Assembly: GCA_045598965.1 (NCBI GenBank)
Contig: JAZRVH010000025.1
Coordinates: forward strand, 38,100 to 102,099
Direction: 5' to 3'
From: RGIG426 sp045598965
GTDB lineage: Bacteria; Bacillota; Clostridia; Oscillospirales; Acutalibacteraceae
DNA: 64,000 bases
The notes beneath the pieces are model-generated. The model was not told the origin of the DNA. It ran no database searches and saw only the letters and a list, made by a program, of their open reading frames with translations. The position numbers were made by a program, and so were the translations under genes. Positions 22,705 to 32,114 of the stretch are shown here, piece after piece. Position 1 is the first letter of the stretch, and each line of letters begins with the position of its first letter.

Positions 22705-24687
22705 ATGACCGCAAAGGAAGCAGAAAAGCGGATTGAGGCACTTCGCAAGACCATTGATTACCACAGCCGGCTTTATTACGATAACGATGCTCCCGAAATT
22801 GAGGACGATGAGTTTGACCGGCTTACCCGAGAATTGAAAGAGCTGGAAGCGGCGTTTCCGGAGTTTATCTCTCCCGATTCCTACACGCAAACGGTGCACG
22901 GTGAACGCTCGGCCCTGTTCAGCGAGGTGGTTCACGAGGTACCGCTCGCCAGCTTGCAGGATGTGTTTTCTACGGACGAGCTGCGGGATTTTGACCGCCG
23001 TGTGCGGGAAACCGTGCCGCATCCGTTTTATGTGGTAGAGCCGAAGATTGACGGTCTTTCGGTGGCGTTGGAATACAAAAACGGCACGCTTGTTCGTGGG
23101 GCGACCCGTGGAAACGGAAGCGTGGGTGAGGACGTCACCCAAAATCTTTTGCAAATTGCGGATATTCCGAAAACCTTGAAAAATGCTCCTGCCCGTGCGA
23201 TTGTACGAGGAGAGGTGTATATGCCTCGTCGTTCGTTTGCCCGTTTGGTGACCGCTCAGGAGGAAAACGGAGAAACGCCGTTCAAAAATCCTCGTAATGC
23301 GGCGGCGGGAACGCTTCGCCAAAAGAATTCGGATGTGGTTTTGGAGCGGGGATTATCCATTTTCGTGTTTAATATGCAGCTTTGCGAGGGGCAGGAAATC
23401 GTGACGCACGCACAGTCGCTGGAAGCGATGAAAGCGTGGGGATGCTCCATTATTCCTTTCTACACACGTACCGACTCCATTGATGAGGCGATTGCCGAGG
23501 TGGAGCGTATCGGCGAAATAAGACAATCGCTTCCCTTTGACATTGACGGTGCGGTTATCAAGGTGGATGATTTTTTAAGCCGTGAGGAAATGGGCAGTAC
23601 CAGTAAATTCCCCAAGTGGGCGGTGGCGTATAAGTATCCGCCGGAGGAAAAAGAGACGACGCTTCTTCAGGTGGAAATCAACGTGGGACGAACCGGTGTG
23701 CTCACGCCTACCGGCGTGTTTGAACCGGTCACTTTAGCGGGCACGACGGTGTCTCGGGCCACGCTTCACAACGAGGATTTTATCGCCGAAAAAGGATTGG
23801 CAATCGGCGACCGGGTTGTTTTGCGTAAAGCGGGAGATATCATTCCGGAGGTGGTGCGGGTTACCGCTCACAACGAAGCGGCACCCCTTTATGAAATGCC
23901 GAGAATTTGTCCGTCCTGCGGCGGACCGGCTTTCCGTGAGGCGGATGAAGCGGCGTTGCGATGCCTAAACCCCGATTGTCCCGCCCAACGTCTTCGCAAT
24001 CTTATTCATTTTACCTCCCGTGCCGCTATGGATATTGAAGGGCTCGGCGAGGCGGTATTGGAACAACTTGTGGAGGCGGGACTTCTTAATCACGCCTACG
24101 ATTTGTATGCTTTGGATTTTGACAAAGTGGCGGCATTGGATCGCCTTGGCGAAAAATCGGCAGATAATCTGCGTGCGGCGATTGAAAAGTCCAAAGAAAA
24201 CGATTTGTATCGGGTAATCTATGCCCTTGGTATTCGCCATATCGGCGAAAAAGCCGCCAAGCTTCTTGCCGATCGGTTTGGCAATATGCAGGCGTTGATG
24301 GAGGCTTCCTCGCAGGAAGTGTCGTCTATTGATGGATTCGGCGGCATTATGGCGGATAGCGTGTGTCGGTTTTTTGCCCTGCCATCCTCCCGCACGTTTG
24401 TGGAAAAATTGCAAGAGGCGGGCGTGAATATGGAAAATAAAACCGTCCGTACCGATGACCGCTTTGCCGGGAAAACCTTTGTGCTTACCGGTACGCTTCC
24501 CTCGATGGGACGGGCAGAGGCGTCGGCTTTAATTGAGCAGTACGGCGGAAAAACCTCCGGCAGCGTTTCCAAAAAGACGGATTACGTATTGGCGGGAGAG
24601 GAAGCGGGAAGTAAGCTGACAAAAGCACAATCGCTTAACATTCCGATTATCAGTGAAGCGGATTTTCTTAAAATGATTGAACAATAA
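22705..24687 (+). CDS. ligA: NAD+-dependent DNA ligase
   Basis: About 660 residues with all LigA parts: the Ia domain, adenylation domain with the lysine motif EPKIDGLSVALE (near 115), OB fold, a four-cysteine zinc finger (CPSCGG..CLNPDC near 400-425), helix-hairpin-helix repeats and a C-terminal BRCT domain (FVLTGTLPSMGRAEASALI). It seals nicks in replication and repair. ATG at 22705 is preferred because AAGGAGG lies seven bases upstream; the GTG three bases earlier is less well spaced. Confidence 0.98.
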   Translation: MTAKEAEKRIEALRKTIDYHSRLYYDNDAPEIEDDEFDRLTRELKELEAAFPEFISPDSYTQTVHGERSALFSEVVHEVPLASLQDVFSTDELRDFDRRVRETVPHPFYVVEPKIDGLSVALEYKNGTLVRGATRGNGSVGEDVTQNLLQIADIPKTLKNAPARAIVRGEVYMPRRSFARLVTAQEENGETPFKNPRNAAAGTLRQKNSDVVLERGLSIFVFNMQLCEGQEIVTHAQSLEAMKAWGCSIIPFYTRTDSIDEAIAEVERIGEIRQSLPFDIDGAVIKVDDFLSREEMGSTSKFPKWAVAYKYPPEEKETTLLQVEINVGRTGVLTPTGVFEPVTLAGTTVSRATLHNEDFIAEKGLAIGDRVVLRKAGDIIPEVVRVTAHNEAAPLYEMPRICPSCGGPAFREADEAALRCLNPDCPAQRLRNLIHFTSRAAMDIEGLGEAVLEQLVEAGLLNHAYDLYALDFDKVAALDRLGEKSADNLRAAIEKSKENDLYRVIYALGIRHIGEKAAKLLADRFGNMQALMEASSQEVSSIDGFGGIMADSVCRFFALPSSRTFVEKLQEAGVNMENKTVRTDDRFAGKTFVLTGTLPSMGRAEASALIEQYGGKTSGSVSKKTDYVLAGEEAGSKLTKAQSLNIPIISEADFLKMIEQ

Positions 24688-24689
24688 AA

Positions 24690-24736
24690 CGCACCCGTAG
24701 GCGACGCTGCCATAGCGTTCCTACGGGTGTTTTTTA
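24690..24736 (+). terminator. Terminator after ligA
   Basis: CACCCGTAGG pairs with CCTACGGGTG, with an inner ACGCT/AGCGT stem and a run of T. Confidence 0.9.
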
Positions 24737-24750
24737 GTATAGAAAATAAG

Positions 24751-24781
24751 AAACGGAGCTGTCTTTGACAGCTCCGTTTTG
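24751..24781 (-). terminator. Terminator of the secG unit, probably bidirectional
   Basis: AAACGGAGCTGTC pairs with GACAGCTCCGTTT around TTT; T runs follow on both strands. Confidence 0.85.
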
Positions 24782-24791
24782 AATGCGGAAA

Positions 24792-24938
24792 TTAGGATTT
24801 ATCGCTGTTGTTCTTGTTAAAAAGCTTCGGCAACAGGAACACCGCCAACAGCACCACGACCGCCACAACAACGGCGATGATGGCTCCGAGGTTCAACCGG
24901 TCACCGGCAACAACGTCCAAAAGAAACGTGTTTAACAT
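24792..24938 (-). CDS. Small single-pass membrane protein (48 aa) downstream of secG
   Basis: Not usually caught by length cut-offs. The protein has a short polar start, one membrane helix (AIIAVVVAVVVLLAVFLL) and a positively charged, asparagine-rich end (PKLFNKNNSDK), i.e. a plausible membrane peptide. It begins 10 bases after the secG stop and ends just before the terminator, so it is cotranscribed. No ribosome binding site is obvious; coupling to secG termination may start it. Function unknown, a Sec-linked role is only suggested by position. Confidence 0.6.
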   Translation of the reverse strand: MLNTFLLDVVAGDRLNLGAIIAVVVAVVVLLAVFLLPKLFNKNNSDKS

Positions 24939-24948
24939 CTGTTAGGGA

Positions 24949-25197
24949 TTAAAACACAAATTTGGTGAGCAACATACCAGCCAAGCACAGCACGAAAAAG
25001 CCGATGGCAATGTATTTTGTCCAACGACCGAGCATGGCGTCCACCGTGCGGGCACGACCCTTATCAAAGAAAGAATCCGCCGCACCGGAGATAGCACCGA
25101 GGTTGGCTTGACGACCCTGCTGAAGCAGAACGACCACGATGATGAGAAGCGAGGCGACGATGAGAATCGCACCGGTAAGATATCCAATCCAAGACAT
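24949..25197 (-). CDS. secG: Preprotein translocase subunit SecG
   Basis: An 82-residue protein with the two membrane helices of SecG (YLTGAILIVASLLIIVVVLLQQG and KYIAIGFFVLCLAGMLL) and the connecting loop LQQGRQANLGAISGAADSFF, close to the family LQxG..GLGxAFGG motif. It assists SecYE. GGAGG lies nine bases before the ATG. It lies downstream of its own promoter and shares the unit with a 48-residue membrane peptide. Confidence 0.92.
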   Translation of the reverse strand: MSWIGYLTGAILIVASLLIIVVVLLQQGRQANLGAISGAADSFFDKGRARTVDAMLGRWTKYIAIGFFVLCLAGMLLTKFVF

Positions 25198-25262
25198 AAT
25201 TCATATCCTCCAAATCGGCAAAAAAGCCGTAAATTTTTACATTTCTCTGCAAATGCTCATAT

Positions 25263-25291
25263 ATCATACCATATAGAGTGGCAAAATGCAA
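25263..25291 (-). promoter_or_regulatory. Promoter for secG
   Basis: TTGCAT, 17 bases, TATGAT on the minus strand. Confidence 0.65.
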
Positions 25292-25316
25292 GAAAAATTT
25301 TTTATTTTTTCGAAAA

Positions 25317-27560
25317 TCAGAAGGTGAGCTGTTCTCCCACGTCCTCCGCCGAAAGCGTTGCACCGGCGGCGGGGATGTTTTTGGTGCGGTAGCGAGCCGG
25401 TTTTGCGAGCATTCCCTCGGCAAACGGAATCACCGAATCTACACGGTGAGAGCCTTTGAGGGTCATAACCTGCACGCCCTGCGTGTTGCGGGTGGTTTTG
25501 GGAGACAGAGCACCGGTATGAAGCAGCAAACGACGGCCGGAGGTGGAGGAAAGCAGGAATTCTCCGTCCTCCTGAATGTGGTAAATTGCCACAAGAGGAG
25601 ATTTATCGCTGTAAGCACCGACCAGTTTTTTGCGGTTGGATTTGGTGTCGTAGGCGGAGAGGGGCACTTTTGCTACTTTGCCGTTTTCAAAGAAAAACAG
25701 CAGATAGCCGGAGAAATCGGTGGTGGCAACCATGTGGATGGCGGTTTCTCCGGAGTCAAACGCCAATTTGGTGGCGACAAAGTCACCCATAACGCTGGCT
25801 TTGGTGTCGGAAAAGTCGTAGGCGTGGGCTTTATACACCGACGCTCCGGTGGAGAAGAACAACAGCTCATAGGCGTTGTTGGCTTCGACCGTTACGAGCA
25901 TTTCGTCGTTTTCTTTCAGCTTGTGTTCACTGCTCATACGCAGGGAATTGGGCTGAATTTTTTTGAAGTAACCCTCTTTTGTGAAGAACAGCGTGCAGGG
26001 ATAGGCGTCGATTTCCTCGGCGATATCCACTTGGGCTTCTTGCACGTCGGAAGCATAGAGGATTTGGGTGCGACGGGGTTGTCCGTATTTTTTCGCCACC
26101 TGTTTGAGCTCATCAATAATGATGTTGCGGACACGGGCACGACTTTTGAGGATATCCTCCATATCGGCGATGCTTTTTTCCAGCTCCTCAATATCGGTTA
26201 TCCGTTTTAAGATATATTCACGGTTAAAGTGACGCAGTTTGATTTCCGCCACGTATTCCGCTTGGGTTTGGTCGATGCCGAATCCAATCATCAAATTGGG
26301 GACAACCTCGCTTTCCTCGTCGGTGGAGCGAACGATTGCCACGGCCTTGTCGATATCCAAAAGGATTTTTTGCAATCCTTTTAACAGATGCAGTTTTTCT
26401 TTGGCACGGGACAAATCGAAGAAGGTGCGTCGCCGGACGCACTCGGTACGGAACGCTGTCCATTCCTCGAGGAGGTCTTGCACGCCCAGCACTTGGGGCA
26501 GACCGCCGACCAACACGTTGAAGTTGCAGGAAAAGCTGTCCTCAAGCGGGGTGAGGGCGTACAACCGTGCCATGAGTTTTTCGGGATCGGCACCTCGTTT
26601 TAAGTCGATGGTGATTTTTAAGCCCTCTTTACCCGTTTCGTTGCGGATATCGTTAATCTCTTTGATTTTTCCCGCTTTCACGAGGTCGACCACCTTGGCA
26701 ATAATCGCCTCCAAGTTGGTGGTGTAGGGGATTTCGGTGACGTCGATGCAGTTATTGTCCTTGTCGTAGGTATAGCGGGAACGGACACGGAAGCTGCCTC
26801 GGCCGGTTTTATAAATCTCCGCCATTTCCGCCGGGTTGTAAATCAGCATACCGCCGCCGGGGAAGTCGGGGGCGGGCAGAGTTTCCAGCAGATTGTGGTC
26901 GGGATTTTTCATTAAGGCAATTGCTGTTTCGCACACTTCGGTAAGATTAAAGGAGCAAATTTGGCTTGCCATACCGACCGCAATACCCAAGTTGTTGTTG
27001 ACGAGGATGGACGGGAAAGTGACCGGGAACAGTGTGGGCTCGGTGGTTGTTGAGTCGTAGTTATCCACAAAATCCACGGTGTCTTTGTCGATATCACGGA
27101 ACAATTCTGCCGCAATGGGGGCGAGCTTTGCCTCCGTATAACGGTAAGCGGCGTATTCCATATTGGTGGAATAGAACTTACCGAAGTTGCCCTTGGAGTC
27201 CACAAACGGGTGTAACAACGCTTCGTGTCCCACTGCCAAACGCACCATGGTATCGTAAATGGCGGCGTCGCCGTGGGGGTTCAGTTTCATCGTTGCACCA
27301 ACGATGTTGGCGGATTTGGTGCGGGCACCGTTGAGAAGCCCTTGTTTATACATGGTATAAAGGAGCTTGCGGTGGGACGGCTTGAAGCCGTCGATTTCCG
27401 GAATTGCCCGAGATAAAATCACGCTCATGGCGTAGGGCATATAGTTGTTTTTCAGCGTGTCGGTAACCGCTTCGTGCTCTAAAAGACCGGCACCGGAAAT
27501 GCGTACATTCGAGGGGAGCGTTTCGAGAGCGGTTTGTTTTTTCGGTGTTTTTTTAGCCAT
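25317..27560 (-). CDS. Type IIA topoisomerase subunit A, divergent (ParC/GyrA-like)
   Basis: A 747-residue homologue of GyrA/ParC. The winged-helix DNA gate is recognisable (IDGFKPSHRKLLYTMYKQGL, KSANIVGATMKLNPHGDAAIY) and the catalytic tyrosine lies in EYAAYRYTEAKL (near 140). The tail has weak beta-pinwheel repeats and no GyrA box, so decatenation like topoisomerase IV fits better than supercoiling. The QPS/GyrA core is shorter and more divergent than standard GyrA. AAGGAGGG lies before the ATG. The gene follows its B subunit by 14 bases. Confidence 0.9.
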   Translation of the reverse strand: MAKKTPKKQTALETLPSNVRISGAGLLEHEAVTDTLKNNYMPYAMSVILSRAIPEIDGFKPSHRKLLYTMYKQGLLNGARTKSANIVGATMKLNPHGDAAIYDTMVRLAVGHEALLHPFVDSKGNFGKFYSTNMEYAAYRYTEAKLAPIAAELFRDIDKDTVDFVDNYDSTTTEPTLFPVTFPSILVNNNLGIAVGMASQICSFNLTEVCETAIALMKNPDHNLLETLPAPDFPGGGMLIYNPAEMAEIYKTGRGSFRVRSRYTYDKDNNCIDVTEIPYTTNLEAIIAKVVDLVKAGKIKEINDIRNETGKEGLKITIDLKRGADPEKLMARLYALTPLEDSFSCNFNVLVGGLPQVLGVQDLLEEWTAFRTECVRRRTFFDLSRAKEKLHLLKGLQKILLDIDKAVAIVRSTDEESEVVPNLMIGFGIDQTQAEYVAEIKLRHFNREYILKRITDIEELEKSIADMEDILKSRARVRNIIIDELKQVAKKYGQPRRTQILYASDVQEAQVDIAEEIDAYPCTLFFTKEGYFKKIQPNSLRMSSEHKLKENDEMLVTVEANNAYELLFFSTGASVYKAHAYDFSDTKASVMGDFVATKLAFDSGETAIHMVATTDFSGYLLFFFENGKVAKVPLSAYDTKSNRKKLVGAYSDKSPLVAIYHIQEDGEFLLSSTSGRRLLLHTGALSPKTTRNTQGVQVMTLKGSHRVDSVIPFAEGMLAKPARYRTKNIPAAGATLSAEDVGEQLTF

Positions 27561-27573
27561 CGTCGTTCCCTCC

Positions 27574-29559
27574 TTAACTCAAATCCAGCATATCGAGATA
27601 ATCGCCGCCGGTAGTGGCAATCATCTCTTTTCGCTCGGCAAGATTGTCGCCGAGCAGGGTGTCAAACATAGCCGCCGTTGCCTCGGCATCGGTGGGCTCT
27701 ACACGAATAAGACGGCGAGTGGGCGGATTCATGGTGGTGAGCGACATCATATCGGCATCGTTTTCACCAAGACCTTTGGAGCGTTGAATCGTATATTTTT
27801 TGTCGCCGATTTCTTCTAAGAATTCCGCCTTTTCACGGTCGTTATAGGCAAAATACGTGGTGTCCTTTGTGTTAATTTCATACAGCGGGGTTTCGGCAAT
27901 ATAGACGTAACCCTGTTCAATAAGCGTGGGGGTCAGCCGATAGAGCATGGTTAAAATCAGTGTGCGGATTTGGAAGCCGTCTACGTCCGCATCGGTACAC
28001 AGAATGATTTTGGAAAAGCGGAGGAGAGACAAATCAAAGGTGGCAAGGTTTTTGTTGGCTTTGCTTTTGACCTCCACCCCACAGCCGAGAACCTTCAAAA
28101 GGTCCACGATAATATCGCTTTTGAAAATCTTATCGTATTCCGCTTTCAGGCAGTTTAAGATTTTACCACGTACCGGAATTACCGCCTGAAAATCGGGGTT
28201 TCTCGCTTGGATGCAGGCACCCATAGCGGATTTACCCTCCACGATAAACAGCTCCCGTTCGGACACGTCCCGTGAGCGACAGTCCACGAAGTTTTGGACA
28301 CGAGAGGTGATATCGTTGCCGGATTGCAGTTTCTTTTTAATGTCGATGCGGGTGCTTTCCGCTTTTTCACGGGAGCGTTTGTTGACCAGAACCTGGTTGG
28401 CGATTTTGTCCGCATCCGCTTTGTTTTCGAGGAAGTAAATTTCCAGATTTTGACGCAGGAAATCGGTCATAGCCTCTTGAATGAATTTGTTGGTGATAGA
28501 GAGCTTTGTCTGGTTCTCATACGACGTTTGGGTGGAGAACGATGAGGAGACGAACACGAGACAATCCTGAACATCCTGGAAGGTGATTTTGCTTTCGTTT
28601 TTGTTGTAGCGGCTGTTTTGCCGCAGATAGGCGTCGATTTGAGACACAAAAGCGGATTTAACCGCTTTTTCGGGGGCACCGCCGTGAGCGAGCCAACTGG
28701 AGTTGTGGTAGTATTCCAGCTTGTTGACTCGGTTGGAGAAGCAGAGAGCCACCTCAAACTTGACTTTATAGTCCTCTTTGTCTGCACGGTCACGGCCACG
28801 ACGTTCCGCCGCCCAGCATTGGGTTTCGGTCATTGCCTGCTCGCCGACAATTTCGCCCACATAATCCTCAATACCTTTGTCATAGAGATATTCGGTGGTT
28901 TCGAATTCTCGTCCGTTTTGCCAGCGAAGAACAAAGGTGACTTTCGGGTTGACCACCGCTTGGCGTTTTAAGACGTCCTCAAAATATTCTTTCGGCACGT
29001 TGATGTCGGTAAACACCTGCAAGTCCGGCTTCCATCGGATGGTGGTGCCGGTGTCCCTTTTCGGATAGGATTCTTTTTTTAGTCCGCCGATGTTTTCGCC
29101 GTGTTCAAAGTGGAGTGTATAGCGGGTGCTGTCCCGGTGAACCTCCACATCCATATATTCCGAGGAATATTGGGTGGCACACGCACCGAGACCGTTTAGA
29201 CCCAGCGAGAATTCATAGTTTTCGCCGGCATTAGTGTTGTATTTACCGCCGGCGTACATCTCGCAGAAAATCAGTTCCCAGTTGAAACGATCCTCTTTCG
29301 GGTTGAAATCCAGCGGGATGCCACGGCCCATATCCTTTACTTCGAACGAGTTGTCGTCAAAGCGGGTAAGCACAATTTTTTTGCCGTAGCCCTCTCGTGC
29401 CTCGTCGATAGAGTTGGAGAGAATTTCAAACACGGCGTGCTGACAGCCCTCCAAACCATCCGAACCGAAAATAACCGCAGGACGTTTACGCACACGGTCG
29501 GCACCTTTTAGGGATTGGATACTGTCGTTGTCATAGTTTTGTTTTTTCTTTTCAGCCAT
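27574..29559 (-). CDS. Type IIA topoisomerase subunit B, divergent (ParE/GyrB-like)
   Basis: A 661-residue ATPase subunit. The GHKL motifs are present in altered form: RKRPAVIFG where GyrB has RKRPGMYIG, NSIDEAREG, DMGRGIPLD and LNGLGAC. The transducer follows and the Toprim domain reads VEGKSAMGACIQARNPDFQAVIPVRGK, with DADVDG later and KGLGE near the end. Standard Toprim has EGDSAGG, so a change at this metal-site neighbour stands out. Such divergent pairs are known alongside normal gyrase in Clostridia. It lies upstream of and coupled to the A subunit. Confidence 0.9.
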   Translation of the reverse strand: MAEKKKQNYDNDSIQSLKGADRVRKRPAVIFGSDGLEGCQHAVFEILSNSIDEAREGYGKKIVLTRFDDNSFEVKDMGRGIPLDFNPKEDRFNWELIFCEMYAGGKYNTNAGENYEFSLGLNGLGACATQYSSEYMDVEVHRDSTRYTLHFEHGENIGGLKKESYPKRDTGTTIRWKPDLQVFTDINVPKEYFEDVLKRQAVVNPKVTFVLRWQNGREFETTEYLYDKGIEDYVGEIVGEQAMTETQCWAAERRGRDRADKEDYKVKFEVALCFSNRVNKLEYYHNSSWLAHGGAPEKAVKSAFVSQIDAYLRQNSRYNKNESKITFQDVQDCLVFVSSSFSTQTSYENQTKLSITNKFIQEAMTDFLRQNLEIYFLENKADADKIANQVLVNKRSREKAESTRIDIKKKLQSGNDITSRVQNFVDCRSRDVSERELFIVEGKSAMGACIQARNPDFQAVIPVRGKILNCLKAEYDKIFKSDIIVDLLKVLGCGVEVKSKANKNLATFDLSLLRFSKIILCTDADVDGFQIRTLILTMLYRLTPTLIEQGYVYIAETPLYEINTKDTTYFAYNDREKAEFLEEIGDKKYTIQRSKGLGENDADMMSLTTMNPPTRRLIRVEPTDAEATAAMFDTLLGDNLAERKEMIATTGGDYLDMLDLS

Positions 29560-29602
29560 AGTCTGTCCTCACTTAATTTGGGTTGTTCTTGTCAGGCAAT
29601 TA

Positions 29603-30340
29603 TCAAACCGTGATGCCGCCGTCTACGGCAAGCACTTGACCGGTAATAAACGTACTTTGGTTGCCGGCGAAAAACGCCACGGCATCCGCCACCTCGGCGG
29701 GAGTGCCGATTCGGCAAAGGGGAGTATCCTCGGCGAGAGCGGCAAGGTCGTTTTCGCTTAAATGGGCATTCATCGGTGTATCAATCACACCGGGTGCCAC
29801 ACAGTTGACTGTAATGCCGCTGGGGCCCACCTCTTTGGCGAGAGATTTTGTGAAGCCGATGAGAGCGGCTTTTGCGGCGGAATACGCCACCTCGCAGGAG
29901 CCGCCGGAAATTCCCCACATAGAGGAAATTTGGATAATGCGTCCCGCTTTTTTGCGAATCATAGAGGGGAGCACGGCTCGGGAAAGATAAAAAGTGCCGT
30001 CAACGTGAACGCCGAACAGATGTCGCCATTCGTCGGCGGAGAGGTCGGTAATCAACCCAATTTTTGAGATGCCGGCATTGTTTACAAGCACATCCACGGT
30101 GCCCAGTTGTTTTTCGCATTCCGAAATAAGCGAGACCGCCTGAGCCTCCTCGCTTAAATCAGCGGAGAGGGCGACAGCACGTACGCCGATTTGTTGCAGT
30201 TCTTCGCACAAGGCATGAGCGGCTTTCTCGTTTTTATGATACTGCAGGCAAAGGGAAAACCCATCCTTTGCAAGGCGTCGGGCAATGGCTTGACCGATGC
30301 CGCCGGATGCACCGGTAATCAAGGCGATTTTTTCGCTCAT
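29603..30340 (-). CDS. SDR-family oxidoreductase (FabG-like)
   Basis: A 245-residue short-chain dehydrogenase. Visible are the NADPH loop TGASGGIG, NNAG, the catalytic Ser (ISSMWG) and YSAAK, and the end GQVLAVDGGITV. This is the classical FabG layout, but without neighbours of fatty acid synthesis the substrate is open; 3-oxoacyl-ACP reduction is the family default. Its start overlaps the mutY stop by four bases, so it ends a tsaE-tsaB-mutY-SDR transcript. Confidence 0.88.
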   Translation of the reverse strand: MSEKIALITGASGGIGQAIARRLAKDGFSLCLQYHKNEKAAHALCEELQQIGVRAVALSADLSEEAQAVSLISECEKQLGTVDVLVNNAGISKIGLITDLSADEWRHLFGVHVDGTFYLSRAVLPSMIRKKAGRIIQISSMWGISGGSCEVAYSAAKAALIGFTKSLAKEVGPSGITVNCVAPGVIDTPMNAHLSENDLAALAEDTPLCRIGTPAEVADAVAFFAGNQSTFITGQVLAVDGGITV

Positions 30341-31404
30341 AACTGTTCCTCCAATACATCGATAAGCAATTTCCCGTAAGCCTTAAAGGCACTGGGAAGT
30401 GCCGTTTCGTCTTTGAGTTCTGCCGCTGTCACAAATCGTCCGTTTGCGGGGGCACTTCCCGCCACATGAGCAACATAGCCGGAAAGCTGCCATTCCACGT
30501 GAGAAAACAGGTGTTTGGCGGCAGGGAGCGGTTGGGGCTCGTTTTCAAGGGTGAGCCCAAAGGCGGCCGCAAGAGTGTCGGCGGAGAGCTGTCCCTCTTT
30601 GTTTGGAAGTTCGTATAATCCTGCGAGCAGCCCTTTGTCGGGGCGTTTGCAAAGCAACACCTTTTTATCCTGTATTGCCACCAAGACCGACCGTTTTTCG
30701 ACACGACGAGTGGTTTTTTTGAGCCGAACGGGGAAGTCGGTTTCTCGCTTTTCTCTGTGTGCTTTGCACACGGATGCAAGCGGGCAAGAGCCGCACAAGG
30801 GAGCGGTGTTCGGTAAACACACGGTTTCGCCCAGTTCCATAACTGCTTCGTTAAAAGCACCGGGTGCGTATGCGGGAAGAACGAATTTTACCGCTTCGGT
30901 AAGCTCCCGCCGACCTTTTTGGGACAACACGTCTGTGTTATAGCACAAAAGACGGGAAAAGACCCTAAGGACGTTGCCGTCCACCGCCGGAACGGGCAAG
31001 CCGAAAGCAATAGAGGCAATGGCACCGGCGGTGTAATCGCCGATACCGGGGAGTGAACGGAGCTTTAGAAAATCGGCGGGCAGTTCGCCGTTATAGGTGT
31101 TACAAATTTCTACCGCCGCTTTTTTAAGGTTTTTGGCACGGCTGTAGTAGCCGAGCCCCTCCCACAATTTTAACAGCCGTTCGTCGTCGGCGTTTGCAAG
31201 GTCGGAAACGGTGGGAAATGCCTCCATAAAGGCGGCATAGTGGGGAAGCACCGCTTCGATACGGGTTTGCTGTAACATAATTTCCGATACCCACACGCAG
31301 TAGGGCGTCGGTGCCTCCCGAAAGGGGAGCAGGCGACGCACGGTCTCATACCACGAGAGAAGAGCGGGCACGGCGAATTGTAATGTATCTATCTGTTTTT
31401 TCAT
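30337..31404 (-). CDS. mutY: A/G-specific adenine DNA glycosylase
   Basis: A 355-residue base excision enzyme that removes adenine opposite 8-oxoguanine. The motif EIMLQQTRIEAVLPHY carries the catalytic Glu. The HhH-GPD region is LPGIGDYTAGAIASIAFGLPVPAVDGNVLRV with the catalytic Asp. The iron-sulfur cysteines have the MutY spacing in CLPNTAPLCGSCPLASVC. A C-terminal Nudix-like 8-oxoG domain follows from about 230. It overlaps tsaB and the SDR gene by four bases each. Confidence 0.95.
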   Translation of the reverse strand: MKKQIDTLQFAVPALLSWYETVRRLLPFREAPTPYCVWVSEIMLQQTRIEAVLPHYAAFMEAFPTVSDLANADDERLLKLWEGLGYYSRAKNLKKAAVEICNTYNGELPADFLKLRSLPGIGDYTAGAIASIAFGLPVPAVDGNVLRVFSRLLCYNTDVLSQKGRRELTEAVKFVLPAYAPGAFNEAVMELGETVCLPNTAPLCGSCPLASVCKAHREKRETDFPVRLKKTTRRVEKRSVLVAIQDKKVLLCKRPDKGLLAGLYELPNKEGQLSADTLAAAFGLTLENEPQPLPAAKHLFSHVEWQLSGYVAHVAGSAPANGRFVTAAELKDETALPSAFKAYGKLLIDVLEEQL

Positions 31405-32114
31405 TTTGAAGCTTCCTGTTTGGCTTTAAGTTCCCGCTCGGCTTGGGGCAACCGCAGGTAGGTGGGAAGCAGAGCCTCACCGGATACCGTTTCGCCGGCG
31501 GCGAGTTTTTCGGCGGCGAGGGCGGCAACTCCCGTGGCATCCTGCAAACGGAGAGCGGGGGGCAAAAGGCAAAGCTGCGGCACGGTGTCGTGTCCTAAAT
31601 CGTAGCACATTTGTGCCCCGTCACCAAGAAGATACACGGGTGTGTCCTCGGTTTTCAAACGGGCAAAAAGGTCATCTATGGCGATTGCCTCATCGTCGGT
31701 TTTTCGGGAGAGTATGCCGTTTTCGATGGTGAATGTGGCGGTGTACACTTGTTTGCACCGAGCATCCATCACGGCACAAACCCGACCGGAAAGAGGATGA
31801 CCCGAAAGGCGATAGGCCATCGCCTCTAATGTGGAGACCGGCACGCAGGGTAAACCGTTCGGGAAAGCGAGTCCTTTAGCGGTGGCGACGCCGATACGAA
31901 TACCGGTGAAGGAGCCGGGGCCAACCGCTACGGCGATGGCCTCCATATCCGCTATCGCCAAATCGGCGGCGGCGAGGGTGGCGTTAATCATCGGCATTAG
32001 CGTGCGGCTGTGGGTAAGTCCGGCGTTGACGGAGGAACAAGAAAGAATCGTGTCGCCGTCGGTGATACAGCAGGACGCCGCCACGGCGGATGTTTCAAAA
32101 GATAACAGTTTCAT
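31401..32114 (-). CDS. tsaB: tRNA threonylcarbamoyladenosine biosynthesis protein TsaB
   Basis: A 237-residue ASKHA-fold protein (LSFETSAVAASCCI at the start, AVGPGSFTGIRIGVATAKGLA near 65-85). With TsaD and TsaE it forms the complex that adds threonylcarbamoyl to A37 of ANN-decoding tRNAs. It overlaps tsaE by four bases. TsaD is not in the window. Confidence 0.94.
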   Translation of the reverse strand: MKLLSFETSAVAASCCITDGDTILSCSSVNAGLTHSRTLMPMINATLAAADLAIADMEAIAVAVGPGSFTGIRIGVATAKGLAFPNGLPCVPVSTLEAMAYRLSGHPLSGRVCAVMDARCKQVYTATFTIENGILSRKTDDEAIAIDDLFARLKTEDTPVYLLGDGAQMCYDLGHDTVPQLCLLPPALRLQDATGVAALAAEKLAAGETVSGEALLPTYLRLPQAERELKAKQEASK

